Assembly: GCF_002797495.1 (NCBI RefSeq)
Contig: NZ_PGEZ01000001.1
Span: forward strand, 1,612,001 to 1,676,000
Direction: 5' to 3'
DNA: 64,000 bases
From: Mumia flava
GTDB lineage: Bacteria > Actinomycetota > Actinomycetes > Propionibacteriales > Nocardioidaceae
This document shows positions 43,395 through 52,720 of this stretch, piece by piece. Below the pieces are notes generated by a model, which saw only the letters and a list, made by a program, of their open reading frames with translations, did no database searches and was not told where the DNA came from. The position numbers were made by a program, and so were the translations under genes. Each line of letters starts with the position of its first letter. Within the stretch, counting starts at the first letter, position 1.

Positions 43395-43491
43395 CCGCAC
43401 TCGGCACGGGAGGTTTCCGCAGCCAGGTGCGGGTCTGCCCAGCCAGGTACGGGCCGGGCCGCGCCCGGGGAGTGCGGGACGCCCGTGGTCG

Positions 43492-44961
43492 CTAGTGCAG
43501 GAAGCCGTCGGCGACGAGCTCGCGTACGGCCGGGAGGGTCTGCGCCCGCACCTGCGTCGGATCCTGCTCGAGCAGCGTCGCGAGCGCATCGAGGATCTGC
43601 CCGACGCTGAGGTCGCCGTCGCACGCGCCGACCAAGCCGGCCTCCACGGTGTCGACCTGCCGAGCCCGCCGTACGCCACGCTGGAGCCGCAGGATGATCA
43701 CCTCGGGATCCGCGGCGCCGGCCGGGCCCGCGGTCTCCTGCACCAGCCCGTCGGCCTGGGTGAGGTGCGTCGCCAGGAGCGCGTCGTCGCCGAGGTCACC
43801 GTACGCGTCGCTGCGGGCGCCCCACGCGGCGACGTGCGGGCCGATCGGCTGCTCGATCTCGTACGGCCACTCCTCCAGGCGGAGCACCGGCTCGTCACGA
43901 CCGCTGTTGCGCAGGCTCAGCCACCCGAACCCGATCGCCTCGATGCCCTGCTGGTCGAACCACGACAGCCACGTGTCGTACCGCTCGACGTAGTCGGGAG
44001 CGCCCTGCAGTCCGGCGTCGGCGAGCCACATCTCGACGTACGTGGGGAGGTCCGCGACCTCGCGTTGGAGCACCCAGGCGTCGCAGCCGGTCGGCGCGAG
44101 CCAGTCGGCCAGCCGCTCGGTCCACGGCCGGTCGGCGTCGTGCACCCAGTTCGCGAGGACCTGGCACCAGCCTCCGGGATTCAGGTGGTCCGGCGCCTGG
44201 GTCACGATCCGCCGGACGACCTCGTCGCCGGGCAGACCCGAGTCGCGGTACACGAGCCGCTCACCCGTCGCCGGCGACACCACGAACGGCGGGTTGGTCG
44301 CGATCAGGTCGAACCGCTCCCCGCGGACGGGCTCGAACAGGCTCCCGTCGCGGACCTCGTACGCACTGGCGTTGATCTGGGCGGTCAGTCGCGCCATCCA
44401 GAGCGCGCGCGGGTTGACGTCGGTCGCCACCACACGCTGCGCGTGGGTCGCGAGGTGCAGCGACTGGACCCCGCACCCCGCCCCGAGGTCCAGGGCGGAA
44501 GCGACCGGCTCCCGCACGGTCAGCTGCGCGAGCGACGTCGAGGCCTCGCTGATCCCCAGCACGTGCTCCGGTCCGACCGTCCGCGGCGTCCCGTCGAGAC
44601 CGGGGGTGAGGTCGCAGACCACCCACCAGTCGTGCTCCTCGTCGCCGTACGCCCGCAGGTCCACCCGCGCCGCGACCTCGCCGACCGAGCGCTCCAGGAC
44701 ACCGGCGACCGTCAGCGGATCCACCAGGCCGGGCAGCGCGCGCTCTGCGTCGGCCAGAGCGACGGGCAGCTGGAGCGCGAACATCCGGGTGAGCGTCGCC
44801 AGCGCAGATCCGTCGCCGGTGGCGCGCCGGGCGGCCGTGGTCTCGTTGCGCAGCAGGGCCCGGTGGGCGTCCGGTCCGATCAGGGCCGCGACGGCGTCGA
44901 CGGTGTACGGGGCGGAGCGCAACGCCTCCGCCAGGGCAGCGGCATCGTGGTCGCGGAGCAT
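43492..44961 (-). CDS. SAM-dependent methyltransferase, PrmC/RlmG-like
   Basis: This 489-residue two-domain class I methyltransferase has an N-terminal helical domain (1-150), then the SAM motif ALDLGAGCGVQSLHLA (about 158-173), ATDVNPRALWMA and the catalytic IATNPPFVVSP. The NPPF signature marks N-methylation of a planar amide or base nitrogen, as in PrmC (release-factor glutamine) or RsmC/RlmG (rRNA guanine). The C-terminal ~200 residues form an extra domain seen in actinobacterial homologues. It stands alone, with TAGGGT 6 nt before its ATG (leaderless) and GGAGG also there. Confidence 0.87.
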   Translation of the reverse strand: MLRDHDAAALAEALRSAPYTVDAVAALIGPDAHRALLRNETTAARRATGDGSALATLTRMFALQLPVALADAERALPGLVDPLTVAGVLERSVGEVAARVDLRAYGDEEHDWWVVCDLTPGLDGTPRTVGPEHVLGISEASTSLAQLTVREPVASALDLGAGCGVQSLHLATHAQRVVATDVNPRALWMARLTAQINASAYEVRDGSLFEPVRGERFDLIATNPPFVVSPATGERLVYRDSGLPGDEVVRRIVTQAPDHLNPGGWCQVLANWVHDADRPWTERLADWLAPTGCDAWVLQREVADLPTYVEMWLADAGLQGAPDYVERYDTWLSWFDQQGIEAIGFGWLSLRNSGRDEPVLRLEEWPYEIEQPIGPHVAAWGARSDAYGDLGDDALLATHLTQADGLVQETAGPAGAADPEVIILRLQRGVRRARQVDTVEAGLVGACDGDLSVGQILDALATLLEQDPTQVRAQTLPAVRELVADGFLH

Positions 44962-44967
44962 GCCTCC

Positions 44968-44973
44968 ACCCTA
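44968..44973 (-). promoter_or_regulatory. -10 box TAGGGT of the methyltransferase gene
   Basis: TAGGGT on the minus strand, six bases, then the ATG at 44961. The same six bases (GGAGGC) resemble a ribosome site but sit too close to the start to be useful. Confidence 0.45.
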
Positions 44974-44998
44974 GGGGCGTCCACTCCGAGCACGATTC

Positions 44999-45046
44999 GG
45001 GCGGTTCGGGCTGGAATCACGTCGGTGACTCGGGCCCGAACCGCCC
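44999..45046 (-). terminator. 13-bp stem terminator after hppA
   Basis: GGGCGGTTCGGGC and GCCCGAACCGCCC pair perfectly around a 22-nt loop, starting 17 nt beyond the hppA stop. Confidence 0.7.
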
Positions 45047-45062
45047 ACATCGCGGACGAGGG

Positions 45063-47576
45063 CTACTCCACCGGGCGCGGGTCCTCGTACCCCGACTCGT
45101 CGTAGCGCGGCGGGTCCTGGACCGGGTGGCGCCGGGGCTCCCGGTCGTCGTCGCTGGTCGCGTCGTAGTCGACACCGGACGGCGTACGACCGTGGTGGTC
45201 GGGACCGTCACCGTCGCCACCGCGGTCGACGTCGTCGTCGTTGTCCGCGATCGCCGTGGAGCGCTGCTTGGACACGACGATCGCCACCACGATGATGAGC
45301 ACGGAGACGCCGGCGATCGTGTACCTCAGAGCCGGGTTCGCGTCATCACCGAAGGACGTCGAGACGACGGCCGGTGCGATCAGGAGCGCGACGAGGTTCA
45401 TCACCTTGAGCAGCGGGTTGATCGCCGGGCCGGCGGTGTCCTTGAACGGGTCGCCGACGGTGTCGCCGATGACGGTCGCCTCGTGCGCCACGGAGCCCTT
45501 GCCGCCGTGGTTGCCGTCCTCGACGAGCTTCTTCGCGTTGTCCCACGAGCCGCCGGCGTTCGCCAGCATCACGGCCATCAAGGCACCGCAGGCGATCGCG
45601 CCCGCGAGGTAGGCGCCGAGCGGTCCCACTCCGAGCCCGAAGCCCACCGCGATCGGGGCGAAGATCGCGAGAACTCCCGGCGTCGCCAGCTCTCGCAACG
45701 AGTCGCGCGTGCAGATGTCGACGACACGGCCGTACTCCGGGCGGCCGGTGCCCTCCATGATCCCGGGGATCTCACGGAACTGTCGCCGGACCTCGAACAC
45801 GACCGCGCCGGCCGCACGTCCGACCGCGCTGACCGCCAGACCCGAGAACAGGAACACCACGGCCGCGCCGATCAGCAGGCCGACCAGGATGTCGGGCTCG
45901 GCGACGTTCAGGACACCGAGCAGGCTGAGCAGCTCGCCGGATCTCAGGTCGTCGACGTTGCCGCTGATGTCGTTGGCCGCCCGCGAGACCGTGTCGGTGA
46001 ACGACCCGAACAACGCCGCGGCCGCGAGGACCGCGGTGGCGATCGCGATCCCCTTCGTGATCGCCTTGGTCGTGTTGCCGACGGCGTCGAGCTCCGTCAG
46101 GATGGCCGCGCCCTCCTCGTCGACCTCGCCGGACATCTCGGCGATGCCCTGTGCGTTGTCACTGACCGGCCCGAAGGTGTCCATCGCGACGATCACGCCG
46201 ACCGTGGTCAGCAGTCCGCAGCCCGCGAGCGCGATCGCGAACAGCGACACGAGCACCGCGCCGCCGCCCAGCAGCGACGCCCCGTACACAGCAGCCGCGA
46301 TCACCAGCGCCGTGTAGACGGCCGACTCCAGACCCAGCGAGAAGCCCGACAGGATGACGGTCGCCGGACCGGTCAGCGAGGTCTTGGCGACGTCGGTGAC
46401 CGGGCGGTGCTCCGTGCCGGTGAAGTGGCCCGTGAGGGCCAGGATCACCGCGGCGAGGACGATGCCGATCAGCACCGCGACGATCGCGACGATCTGCGGG
46501 TTGAACTCGCCCGGCGGCTCGATCGCACCGAGCTGGCCGAACAGAGCCTCGACCTGCGTGCTGCCCCCGGCGTCGACCAGGTCCGCCGAGCTCGACGGCA
46601 GGTAGAGGAAGGCGGCGATCGCACACCCGATGGCGGAGACCGCGGCCGAGATGTAGAACGCACGGTTGATCGTCGTGAGCCCGCCCTCGCCGGCGCGGGG
46701 ACGCGTCAGGTAGACGCCGATCAGCGCGGTCAGGGCACCGATCGCGGGAACGATCAGCGGGAAGACGAGGCCGTCCTCGCCGAACGCGACCGACCCGAGG
46801 ATCAGGGCGGCCACGAGGGTCACGGCGTAGGACTCGAAGAGGTCCGCTGCCATGCCGGCGCAGTCGCCGACGTTGTCGCCGACGTTGTCCGCGATCGTCG
46901 CGGCGTTGCGCGGGTCGTCCTCGGGGATGCCCTGCTCGACCTTGCCGACCAGGTCGGCGCCGACGTCGGCGGCCTTGGTGAAGATGCCGCCGCCGACCCG
47001 CATGAACATCGCGAGCAGCGCCGCGCCGAAGCCGAAGCCCTCGAGCACCGACGGCGCGTCGCCCTTGTAGAACAGCACCACGACGGCCGCGCCGAGCAGG
47101 CCGAGGCCGACCGTCGACATCCCGACGGTGCCGCCCGTGCGGAAGGCGATCCGCATCGCCGGGTCGCGCCCGACGTCCTGGGCGGCCGCAGCGACCCGGA
47201 CGTTCGCGCGGACCGCGAGCCACATCCCGAGGTAGCCGATCGCGGCGGAGAACAACGCGCCGAGCAGGAAGAACAGCGACCGTCCGACCCGGACCTCGGT
47301 GCTGCCGGGGAGGACGAAGAGCAGCGCGAACGCCAGCACCGCGAACACGGCGAGCGTTCTGAACTGCCGCGTCAGGTAGGCCGAGGCCCCTTCCTGGACG
47401 GCTCGCCCGATCTCCTGCATCCGGGGGGTGCCCTCGGGAGCGGCCAGCACTTCCCTGCGGAAGACGGCGGCCATCACGAGGGCGACGACGGCGACGGCGG
47501 CGACGACGCCGACGAGAGTCATGTTGCTGCTGGACAGCGACAGATCCTCGGCGGCAGCCATGGTGGAGTACGGCAT
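45063..47576 (-). CDS. hppA: K+-independent H+-translocating pyrophosphatase
   Basis: This 837-residue membrane pump couples PPi hydrolysis to proton export with about 16 membrane helices. The PPi site holds the DVGADLVGKVEQGIPEDDPRN loop and DNVGDNVGDCAGMAADLFESY; the second acidic loop includes DAVGNTTKAITKG and GDTVGDPFKDTAGPAINPLLK. The Lys in GNTTKA (Ala in K+-dependent enzymes) marks it as K+-independent. The last ~65 residues are a hydrophilic, acidic tail not needed for the fold. AGGAAGG precedes the ATG. It salvages biosynthetic PPi energy. Confidence 0.96.
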   Translation of the reverse strand: MPYSTMAAAEDLSLSSSNMTLVGVVAAVAVVALVMAAVFRREVLAAPEGTPRMQEIGRAVQEGASAYLTRQFRTLAVFAVLAFALLFVLPGSTEVRVGRSLFFLLGALFSAAIGYLGMWLAVRANVRVAAAAQDVGRDPAMRIAFRTGGTVGMSTVGLGLLGAAVVVLFYKGDAPSVLEGFGFGAALLAMFMRVGGGIFTKAADVGADLVGKVEQGIPEDDPRNAATIADNVGDNVGDCAGMAADLFESYAVTLVAALILGSVAFGEDGLVFPLIVPAIGALTALIGVYLTRPRAGEGGLTTINRAFYISAAVSAIGCAIAAFLYLPSSSADLVDAGGSTQVEALFGQLGAIEPPGEFNPQIVAIVAVLIGIVLAAVILALTGHFTGTEHRPVTDVAKTSLTGPATVILSGFSLGLESAVYTALVIAAAVYGASLLGGGAVLVSLFAIALAGCGLLTTVGVIVAMDTFGPVSDNAQGIAEMSGEVDEEGAAILTELDAVGNTTKAITKGIAIATAVLAAAALFGSFTDTVSRAANDISGNVDDLRSGELLSLLGVLNVAEPDILVGLLIGAAVVFLFSGLAVSAVGRAAGAVVFEVRRQFREIPGIMEGTGRPEYGRVVDICTRDSLRELATPGVLAIFAPIAVGFGLGVGPLGAYLAGAIACGALMAVMLANAGGSWDNAKKLVEDGNHGGKGSVAHEATVIGDTVGDPFKDTAGPAINPLLKVMNLVALLIAPAVVSTSFGDDANPALRYTIAGVSVLIIVVAIVVSKQRSTAIADNDDDVDRGGDGDGPDHHGRTPSGVDYDATSDDDREPRRHPVQDPPRYDESGYEDPRPVE

Positions 47577-47721
47577 CCGGTTCCTTCCTCAGCACGGGTC
47601 CCGACGTGGAGGGTGCTCGAACACCCAACCAGGAAGGTGATCGAGAACACAACAGTTTGCTGCGTGTCGTCTCACCACGTGCGCTATCGGCGTCGTCCCC
47701 GGCCGCGTGCGGAGGCGGCGA

Positions 47722-48066
47722 TCAGCGCGAGACCGACGTCACCGCGGCGTCGACGCTGTCGTGGATCCCGAAGACCTTGGCCAGACCGGTGATGTCGAAG
47801 ATCCGCAGCAACCGCTCGCGGGTGCAGACGACCGCGAGGTTGCCGTTGTTGGCGCGGACCCGCTTCAGTCCCCCGACGAGCACGCCGAGGCCGGTGGAGT
47901 CGAGGAAGTCCACCTTCTCCACGTCCACGACGATCCGGTGGTGGCCCGTCTCGACCAGATCGGCGAGGGCCTCCCGCAGACGCGGCGCCGTGTAGACGTC
48001 GATCTCGCCGGCGACCGCAACGACCTGCGCGTCGCCGACTCGTCGGGTCTCGAGCGAGAGGTCCAC
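47722..48066 (-). CDS. BldG-like STAS anti-anti-sigma factor
   Basis: This is a 114-residue STAS protein. From the GTG at 48066 (GGAGGAG 8 nt upstream) it begins [28 protein letters not shown] and contains [19 protein letters not shown], whose Ser is the phosphorylation site in SpoIIAA/BldG-type partner switches. An ATG 15 codons upstream is possible but lacks a ribosome site and the family start. The unphosphorylated form binds an anti-sigma kinase and frees a stress sigma factor. The kinase gene is not in the window. It lies 145 nt upstream of hppA on the same strand. Confidence 0.92.
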   Translation of the reverse strand: MDLSLETRRVGDAQVVAVAGEIDVYTAPRLREALADLVETGHHRIVVDVEKVDFLDSTGLGVLVGGLKRVRANNGNLAVVCTRERLLRIFDITGLAKVFGIHDSVDAAVTSVSR

Positions 48067-48174
48067 GTTCGTCGCTCCTCCAGCGGCCGGGATTCGTTGC
48101 CATTCAACCATGCCGCGAGGCGCTCCGATCGACTGTGAGCACGCCCCGTCGGAGGGACTTGGCAGACTGCAGGG

Positions 48175-50523
48175 GTGACCGATCCCGTCGAGACGTTGCT
48201 ACGGACGCCCGGTGCGTCCGACGGACGCCTCCTGCACCTGCAGCGCGAGGACGCGCGCCAGGCGACGTACGCCGCGTGGCCGGCGTGGGTCGACGACGAC
48301 CTGCGGCGACGCTTCGCCGGGCTCGGCGCGGACACGCTGTGGGCGCACCAGGCCGAGGCGGCCGAGCGCGCTCGCGCCGGGCGCCACGTCGTCGTGGCCA
48401 CCGGGACCGCGTCGGGCAAGTCGGCGGCGTACCTCCTCCCGGCGGTGACGGCGCTGCGGTCGGCCTCCGACGCGGGGCAGCGCAACGCGAACGGCCTGCG
48501 GCGGCTGCCGTCGGTCCTGTATCTCGCCCCGACCAAGGCGCTCGCCCGCGACCAGCTCGCCGCGCTGGATGCCCTCGTCGGAGACGACCGCCGGATCCGC
48601 AGCGCTGCGGTCGACGGCGACAACAGCCGCGAGGAGCGCCAGTGGGCGCGCGACCACGCGAACTGGATCCTCACCAACCCCGACCTGCTGCACCGCACGC
48701 TGCTGCCGTCGCACGCGCGGTGGGCGCGGTTCCTCGCCGGGCTGCAGTACGTGGTGGTCGACGAGACGCACCACTACCGCGGCGTGTTCGGGTCCCACGT
48801 CGCCCACGTGCTCCGCCGGTTGCGCCGCCTGGCGGCCTCCTACGGCGCGGATCCGACGTTCGTGCTCGCCTCGGCGACCGCGGCGGAGCCGGCGCGCTCG
48901 GCCTCGCTGCTGACCGGGCTGGAGGTGAGCGAGGTCGTGGACGACGCGGCCCCGCGCGGCGAGGTCGCCTACGCCCTGTGGGAGCCGCCGCTGATCGACG
49001 CTCGTGGCGCCGACGGTGCGCCGGTCCGGCGTTCTGCGACGACCGAGTCGGCCGGTCTCCTGGCGGACCTGGTCTCTGCCGGGATCCGGACGCTCGCCTT
49101 CGTACGATCACGGCGGGGCGCCGAGACGGTCGCGCTCGCGGCCCGTGCCATGCTCGGCGAGGTCCACGGCGACCTGGCCGACCGGGTCGGCACCTACCGC
49201 GGCGGCTACCTGCCGGAGGAGCGCCGCGCGATCGAGACCGACCTGCGCGAGGGCCGCCTGCTGGGACTGGCCACCACCAACGCTCTCGAGCTGGGGATCG
49301 ACATCGCGGGGCTGGACGCCGTGCTCACGACCGGGTTCCCCGGGACCAGGGCGGCGCTGCGGCAGCAGTTCGGCCGCGCGGGACGACGTGGTGGGAGCGC
49401 GCTCGGCGTGCTGGTCGCACGGGACGACCCGCTCGACACCTACCTCGTCCACCACCCCGAGGCGCTCCTGGGTGCTCCGGTCGAGGCGACGGTCCTGGAC
49501 CCGTCCAACCCGCACGTGATCGCCGGTCACCTCGCCGCCGCCGCACAGGAGACCGCACTGACCGAGGGCGACCTCGAGCTGTTCGGTCCGGGGGCACGGG
49601 ACGGCGTCGAGGCGCTCGTGGCCGCCGGTTGGCTCCGCCGCCGAGCGCAGGGCTGGTTCTGGGTGCGACGCGACCGGGCGGCGGACCTCGTCGACATCCG
49701 CTCGGTCGGAGGCCAGGCCACGCAGATCGTCGACACCGAGACGGGTCGGCTCCTCGGGACGGTCGACGGCGGCCGTGCGGACGGCGAGGTCCACGACGGC
49801 GCCGTGTACGTGCACCGCGGCGAGTCGTTCGTCGTCGAGCACTACGACCCGCACGACGGCGTCGCGCTCGTCCGCGCCGACGAGCCCGACCACACGACGT
49901 CGGCGCGCACCGTCACCGACATCGCGATCGTCGCCGAGCACGAGCAGACGGTCTGGGACCGCGCCTCGGCCTGCTTCGGTGAGGTCGACGTCTCGACGCA
50001 GGTGGTCTCGTACGTGAGGCGTCGGTCGGGTTCCGGGGAGGTCCTCGGCGAGGTGCCGCTCGACCTGCCGGTGCGGACGCTCCGGACGAGCGCGGTGTGG
50101 TGGACGTTGCCAGGCGATGTCGTCGCCGCGACCGGTCTGGCACCCGAGCTCGTGCCCGGTGCCGCTCACGCGGCCGAGCACGCGGCGATCGGACTTCTCC
50201 CCCTGCTCGCCACCTGCGACCGGTGGGACATCGGCGGCGTCTCGACGGCGATGCATCCCGACACGGGCATGCTCACCGTGTTCGTCCACGACGCCCTGCC
50301 CGGCGGCGCCGGCTTCGCCCGCCGCGGCTACGACGTCGTCCATCACTGGCTCCAGACGACCCGGCAGGCCATCGCGTCGTGCACGTGCCCGGACGGGTGC
50401 CCGTCGTGCGTGCAGTCACCGAAGTGCGGGAACGGCAACCACCCCCTGTCGAAGACGGGCGCGATCGTCCTCCTGGACGCCGTGCTCGCCCAGGCGTCGC
50501 TCGGGAGCGTGGACGCGGCCTGA
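48175..50523 (+). CDS. DUF1998 DEAD/DEAH helicase, MrfA-like
   Basis: This 782-residue superfamily-2 helicase has Walker [10 protein letters not shown] (about 75-83), [12 protein letters not shown] (Ia), ILTNPDLLH, a DETHHYRG box (motif II), LASATAAEP (III), then [18 protein letters not shown] and [10 protein letters not shown] (V and VI). The C-terminal DUF1998 region ends in the four-Cys cluster [10 protein letters not shown]...C, as in Bacillus MrfA, a 3'-5' helicase excising mitomycin-type DNA damage. It matches the position of Rv3649 in M. tuberculosis. No MrfB-type exonuclease is adjacent. The GTG at 48175 has CAGACT 6 nt upstream, a weak leaderless start. Confidence 0.92.
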   Translation: MTDPVETLLRTPGASDGRLLHLQREDARQATYAAWPAWVDDDLRRRFAGLGADTLWAHQAEAAERARAGRHVVVATGTASGKSAAYLLPAVTALRSASDAGQRNANGLRRLPSVLYLAPTKALARDQLAALDALVGDDRRIRSAAVDGDNSREERQWARDHANWILTNPDLLHRTLLPSHARWARFLAGLQYVVVDETHHYRGVFGSHVAHVLRRLRRLAASYGADPTFVLASATAAEPARSASLLTGLEVSEVVDDAAPRGEVAYALWEPPLIDARGADGAPVRRSATTESAGLLADLVSAGIRTLAFVRSRRGAETVALAARAMLGEVHGDLADRVGTYRGGYLPEERRAIETDLREGRLLGLATTNALELGIDIAGLDAVLTTGFPGTRAALRQQFGRAGRRGGSALGVLVARDDPLDTYLVHHPEALLGAPVEATVLDPSNPHVIAGHLAAAAQETALTEGDLELFGPGARDGVEALVAAGWLRRRAQGWFWVRRDRAADLVDIRSVGGQATQIVDTETGRLLGTVDGGRADGEVHDGAVYVHRGESFVVEHYDPHDGVALVRADEPDHTTSARTVTDIAIVAEHEQTVWDRASACFGEVDVSTQVVSYVRRRSGSGEVLGEVPLDLPVRTLRTSAVWWTLPGDVVAATGLAPELVPGAAHAAEHAAIGLLPLLATCDRWDIGGVSTAMHPDTGMLTVFVHDALPGGAGFARRGYDVVHHWLQTTRQAIASCTCPDGCPSCVQSPKCGNGNHPLSKTGAIVLLDAVLAQASLGSVDAA

Positions 50524-50593
50524 CGCCGCGCACGATCGGCACTGACCCGTCCCCTGGCGTTACGGTGGGAGCGCATCCTGGAGGGGGTTGGAC

Positions 50594-51115
50594 ATGATCG
50601 CGTTGGGCGTCCTTCTCGTGGCCGTGGCAGTCCTCGTCGTCGTGGTGGTCGTGGCCGAGGCGGCCGAGGGCGTGTCGATCTCGGTGCTCGGCCTCGACTT
50701 CGACACGACCGGGATCGGGCTGTTCGTGCTGGGTGCAGCGACGATGCTCGTGGTCGTCGTCGGGCTCTGGCTGATGATGCGCGGCACCAGGCGCTCCTAC
50801 CAGGTTCGACGGGAGAACCGTCGCCTCCGCAAGGACCAGAAGCGACTGCTGCGCGAGCGCGAGGCCGCGGCGCCGGAGGCACCCGACGAGCGGCTCGCCG
50901 ACGACCGCGACCTCGCGGCGGCACAGGCGGGCTCACGCGACGTCGGCACAGACGAGTCCCGACGCTCGCAGCCCGACCGCTCGGAGACCACCCCCGAGGC
51001 GCCCGCCGGCGACGCGACCGCGGGTGCGGCTCGCACACCCGGCACCGCTGCGGACCCGGGCCGCACAGCCGCTGCACCCGGCGACGATCCGGAGTCCCCT
51101 CGCCGCTCCTCTTGA
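50594..51115 (+). CDS. Two-helix membrane protein with disordered tail
   Basis: This is a 173-residue protein. GGAGG lies about 9 nt before the ATG. Two hydrophobic segments (about 3-21 and 35-60) are joined by a short GVSISVLGLDFDTTGIG loop, followed by a basic coiled stretch (RRENRRLRKDQKRLLREREA) and a Pro/Ala/Asp-rich disordered tail. The layout is like LapA/LapB-type or small actinobacterial envelope proteins; I do not recognise a family. It lies 70 nt after the helicase and is probably co-transcribed. Confidence 0.75.
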   Translation: MIALGVLLVAVAVLVVVVVVAEAAEGVSISVLGLDFDTTGIGLFVLGAATMLVVVVGLWLMMRGTRRSYQVRRENRRLRKDQKRLLREREAAAPEAPDERLADDRDLAAAQAGSRDVGTDESRRSQPDRSETTPEAPAGDATAGAARTPGTAADPGRTAAAPGDDPESPRRSS

Positions 51116-51149
51116 GGGAGCACCGTCACCCGGTCGGATCGACGCCCGG

Positions 51150-51599
51150 TCAGGCCGACGACTTCCGGGGACGCCCCCGCGGTCGCTTGCGGGGAATGAC
51201 GACACCACTCGAGAAGAGCTCCCCGCCCCACACTCCCCATGGTTCGGCTCGCTCCAGCGCTCCGGCGAGGCACTCCCGGCGTACCGGGCACTCGAGGCAC
51301 ACCGCCTTGGCCGCCTCGACACCGTCGGGAGTCTCTGAGAAGAAGAAGTCCGGGTCGCGGGAGTGGCACGGGACCTGACGGATGTCAGGGCCGCCCGTGA
51401 GCCGAGCCCGGTCCAGCCCAGCCCCGAGGCCGGCGAGGTCGGCCGGGCGACCGCTGCGAGGAGACCCGCCCCCTCGCAGCGCCGGCGGTCGACTCCGCGC
51501 CGTACGGAGGGCGGTGGGCCACGGGGTGAGACGAACCGATCCTGCACCGGTCGTCGAGGAGACGGCGGTGCCACCGGCGGGAGGGGAGGAATGGTCCAT
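51150..51599 (-). CDS. whiB7: WhiB7-like regulator with AT-hook
   Basis: This is a 149-residue Wbl protein. Cluster ligands are C78, C101, C104 and C110 (PCHSRDPD; AVCLECPVRREC), the EPWGVWGG turn follows at 119-126, and KRPRGRPRK near the end is the AT-hook that defines WhiB7/WblC, the activator of intrinsic antibiotic-resistance genes through the primary sigma factor. AAAGG lies upstream of the ATG at 51599. The N-terminus before C78 is longer than in mycobacterial WhiB7; a downstream GTG (residue 22) is possible. The usual long leader with an upstream ORF is absent: only 104 nt separate it from the divergent TetR start. A 19-bp palindrome lies 17 nt upstream. Confidence 0.92.
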   Translation of the reverse strand: MDHSSPPAGGTAVSSTTGAGSVRLTPWPTALRTARSRPPALRGGGSPRSGRPADLAGLGAGLDRARLTGGPDIRQVPCHSRDPDFFFSETPDGVEAAKAVCLECPVRRECLAGALERAEPWGVWGGELFSSGVVIPRKRPRGRPRKSSA

Positions 51600-51615
51600 G
51601 GAGGCCTTTCGACAA

Positions 51616-51634
51616 ACGGCACGGCCCGTGCCGT
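51616..51634. promoter_or_regulatory. Palindromic operator candidate, whiB7 side
   Basis: ACGGCACGG-C-CCGTGCCGT is a perfect 9-bp-arm dyad 17 nt upstream of the whiB7 start. It shares ACGGCAC...GTGCCGT with the TetR-side site. Confidence 0.7.
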
Positions 51635-51672
51635 GCCGCTCCATCATGGCAAGGCGCCCTCCTTCCGTCAAC

Positions 51673-51686
51673 ACGGCACGTGCCGT
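51673..51686. promoter_or_regulatory. Palindromic operator candidate, TetR side
   Basis: ACGGCACGTGCCGT is a perfect 14-bp palindrome 17 nt upstream of the TetR ATG. Its arms equal those of the whiB7-side dyad with a closer spacing. Confidence 0.7.
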
Positions 51687-51703
51687 TCCGTTACGGTGAT
51701 CCG

Positions 51704-52288
51704 ATGGCTGACGAACGAACCAGCAGGTCGGACGAGAGAGCCGAGTCGATCCGGCGCGCCGCGCTCGAGATCGCGCGAGAGGTCGGCTACCCCAAGCTGA
51801 GCATCGAGGGGGTCGCCGCCCGTGCCGGCGTCGGCAAGCACACGATCTACCGACGGTGGCCGTCGCGGGGAGCCCTGTTCCTCGACGCGGTCCTCACCGG
51901 CAACGACGACGGCCTCGACTATCCCGACACCGGTGACGTCGTCGCAGACCTCCGCGAGCAGATCCACGCCGCCGTCGACCTCCTCGGGTCCGGGCCGCTC
52001 GGCTCGCTCTACCGGGCGCTGATCGCAGAGGCCCAGCACGACCCCAGCGTCCTGAGCGCGCTCAACGAGCGGTTCATCGCGCCGCAGGCCGCCCGCACGG
52101 TCGCTCGCCTGGAGCGGGCACGCGATGCCGGCCAGATCTCACCCGACTTCGACCTGGACCTCGCGATGGCGATCCTGTCGGGCCCGCTCTACTTCCAGCT
52201 CCTGATCACCGGTGAACCACTCACCCACCGCTTCGTGGACCGCGTGGTCGACGCGCTCTTCACAGGCCTCGGGCCCCGTCGCCCGTGA
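51704..52288 (+). CDS. TetR-family repressor divergent from whiB7
   Basis: This is a 194-residue TetR protein: ESIRRAALEIAREVGYPKLSIEGVAARAGVGKHTIYRRWPSRGALFLDAV is the DNA-binding domain and the rest is an all-helical ligand domain with a TetR_C-like ending (HRFVDRVVDALFTGLG). A GTG 24 nt upstream would read through the operator, so I chose the ATG at 51704. The paired palindromes in the shared promoter region suggest it controls both itself and whiB7. A drug or metabolite ligand is likely; no efflux gene is adjacent. Confidence 0.92.
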   Translation: MADERTSRSDERAESIRRAALEIAREVGYPKLSIEGVAARAGVGKHTIYRRWPSRGALFLDAVLTGNDDGLDYPDTGDVVADLREQIHAAVDLLGSGPLGSLYRALIAEAQHDPSVLSALNERFIAPQAARTVARLERARDAGQISPDFDLDLAMAILSGPLYFQLLITGEPLTHRFVDRVVDALFTGLGPRRP

Positions 52289-52300
52289 CGCTGCGCAGCC

Positions 52301-52720
52301 TCACGCGGCGGGTCGGTAGTCCCGCGGGGCTGCGCGAGCGATCGCCCGGACTCGCCACCAGCGCCCCCAGAGCCGAGCACCGGCCTCGACCCTGACCGTG
52401 ACCGCGTGGTGCGCGCGCTCGCAGGAGGTGACCTCGACGTCGTTGGCCGCCGCGATCACCCGGCCCCGCAGGCAGCCGTCCTCCCCGGCGAGGGAGGCGG
52501 CGCTCGCGGCGAGCGCCGCGAGATCAGCGGCCGCCGCGGCGCGGTGCTGGAGCCGGGTGAGGGCGATCAGGTGGACGCAGACAGCGAAGACCACGACCAC
52601 GACCGCCACCGCGATGACCACGTAGAGCGTCGCCGCCCCGGTCTCGGTGCTGCGGCCCTTCGACGCGTCGACGCCGGAGGCCCGTGAGTCCGGCAGGAGG
52701 CGGCCCCGCAGGCTGCTCAC
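52301..52720 (-). CDS. TadE-like/Rv3654c-type protein
   Basis: This is a 139-residue protein with a basic N-terminus, then ETGAATLYVVIAVAVVVVVFAVCVHLI: one hydrophobic helix with a prepilin-like G-A-A-T start, followed by LQHRAAAAADLAALAAA and two Cys (C82 and C99 approximately) in a small exposed domain. It corresponds in position and pattern to Rv3654c at the end of the mycobacterial Flp locus, a helicase/secretion neighbour of uncertain role. The ATG at 52720 overlaps the TadE stop (ATGA). Confidence 0.85.
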   Translation of the reverse strand: MSSLRGRLLPDSRASGVDASKGRSTETGAATLYVVIAVAVVVVVFAVCVHLIALTRLQHRAAAAADLAALAASAASLAGEDGCLRGRVIAAANDVEVTSCERAHHAVTVRVEAGARLWGRWWRVRAIARAAPRDYRPAA

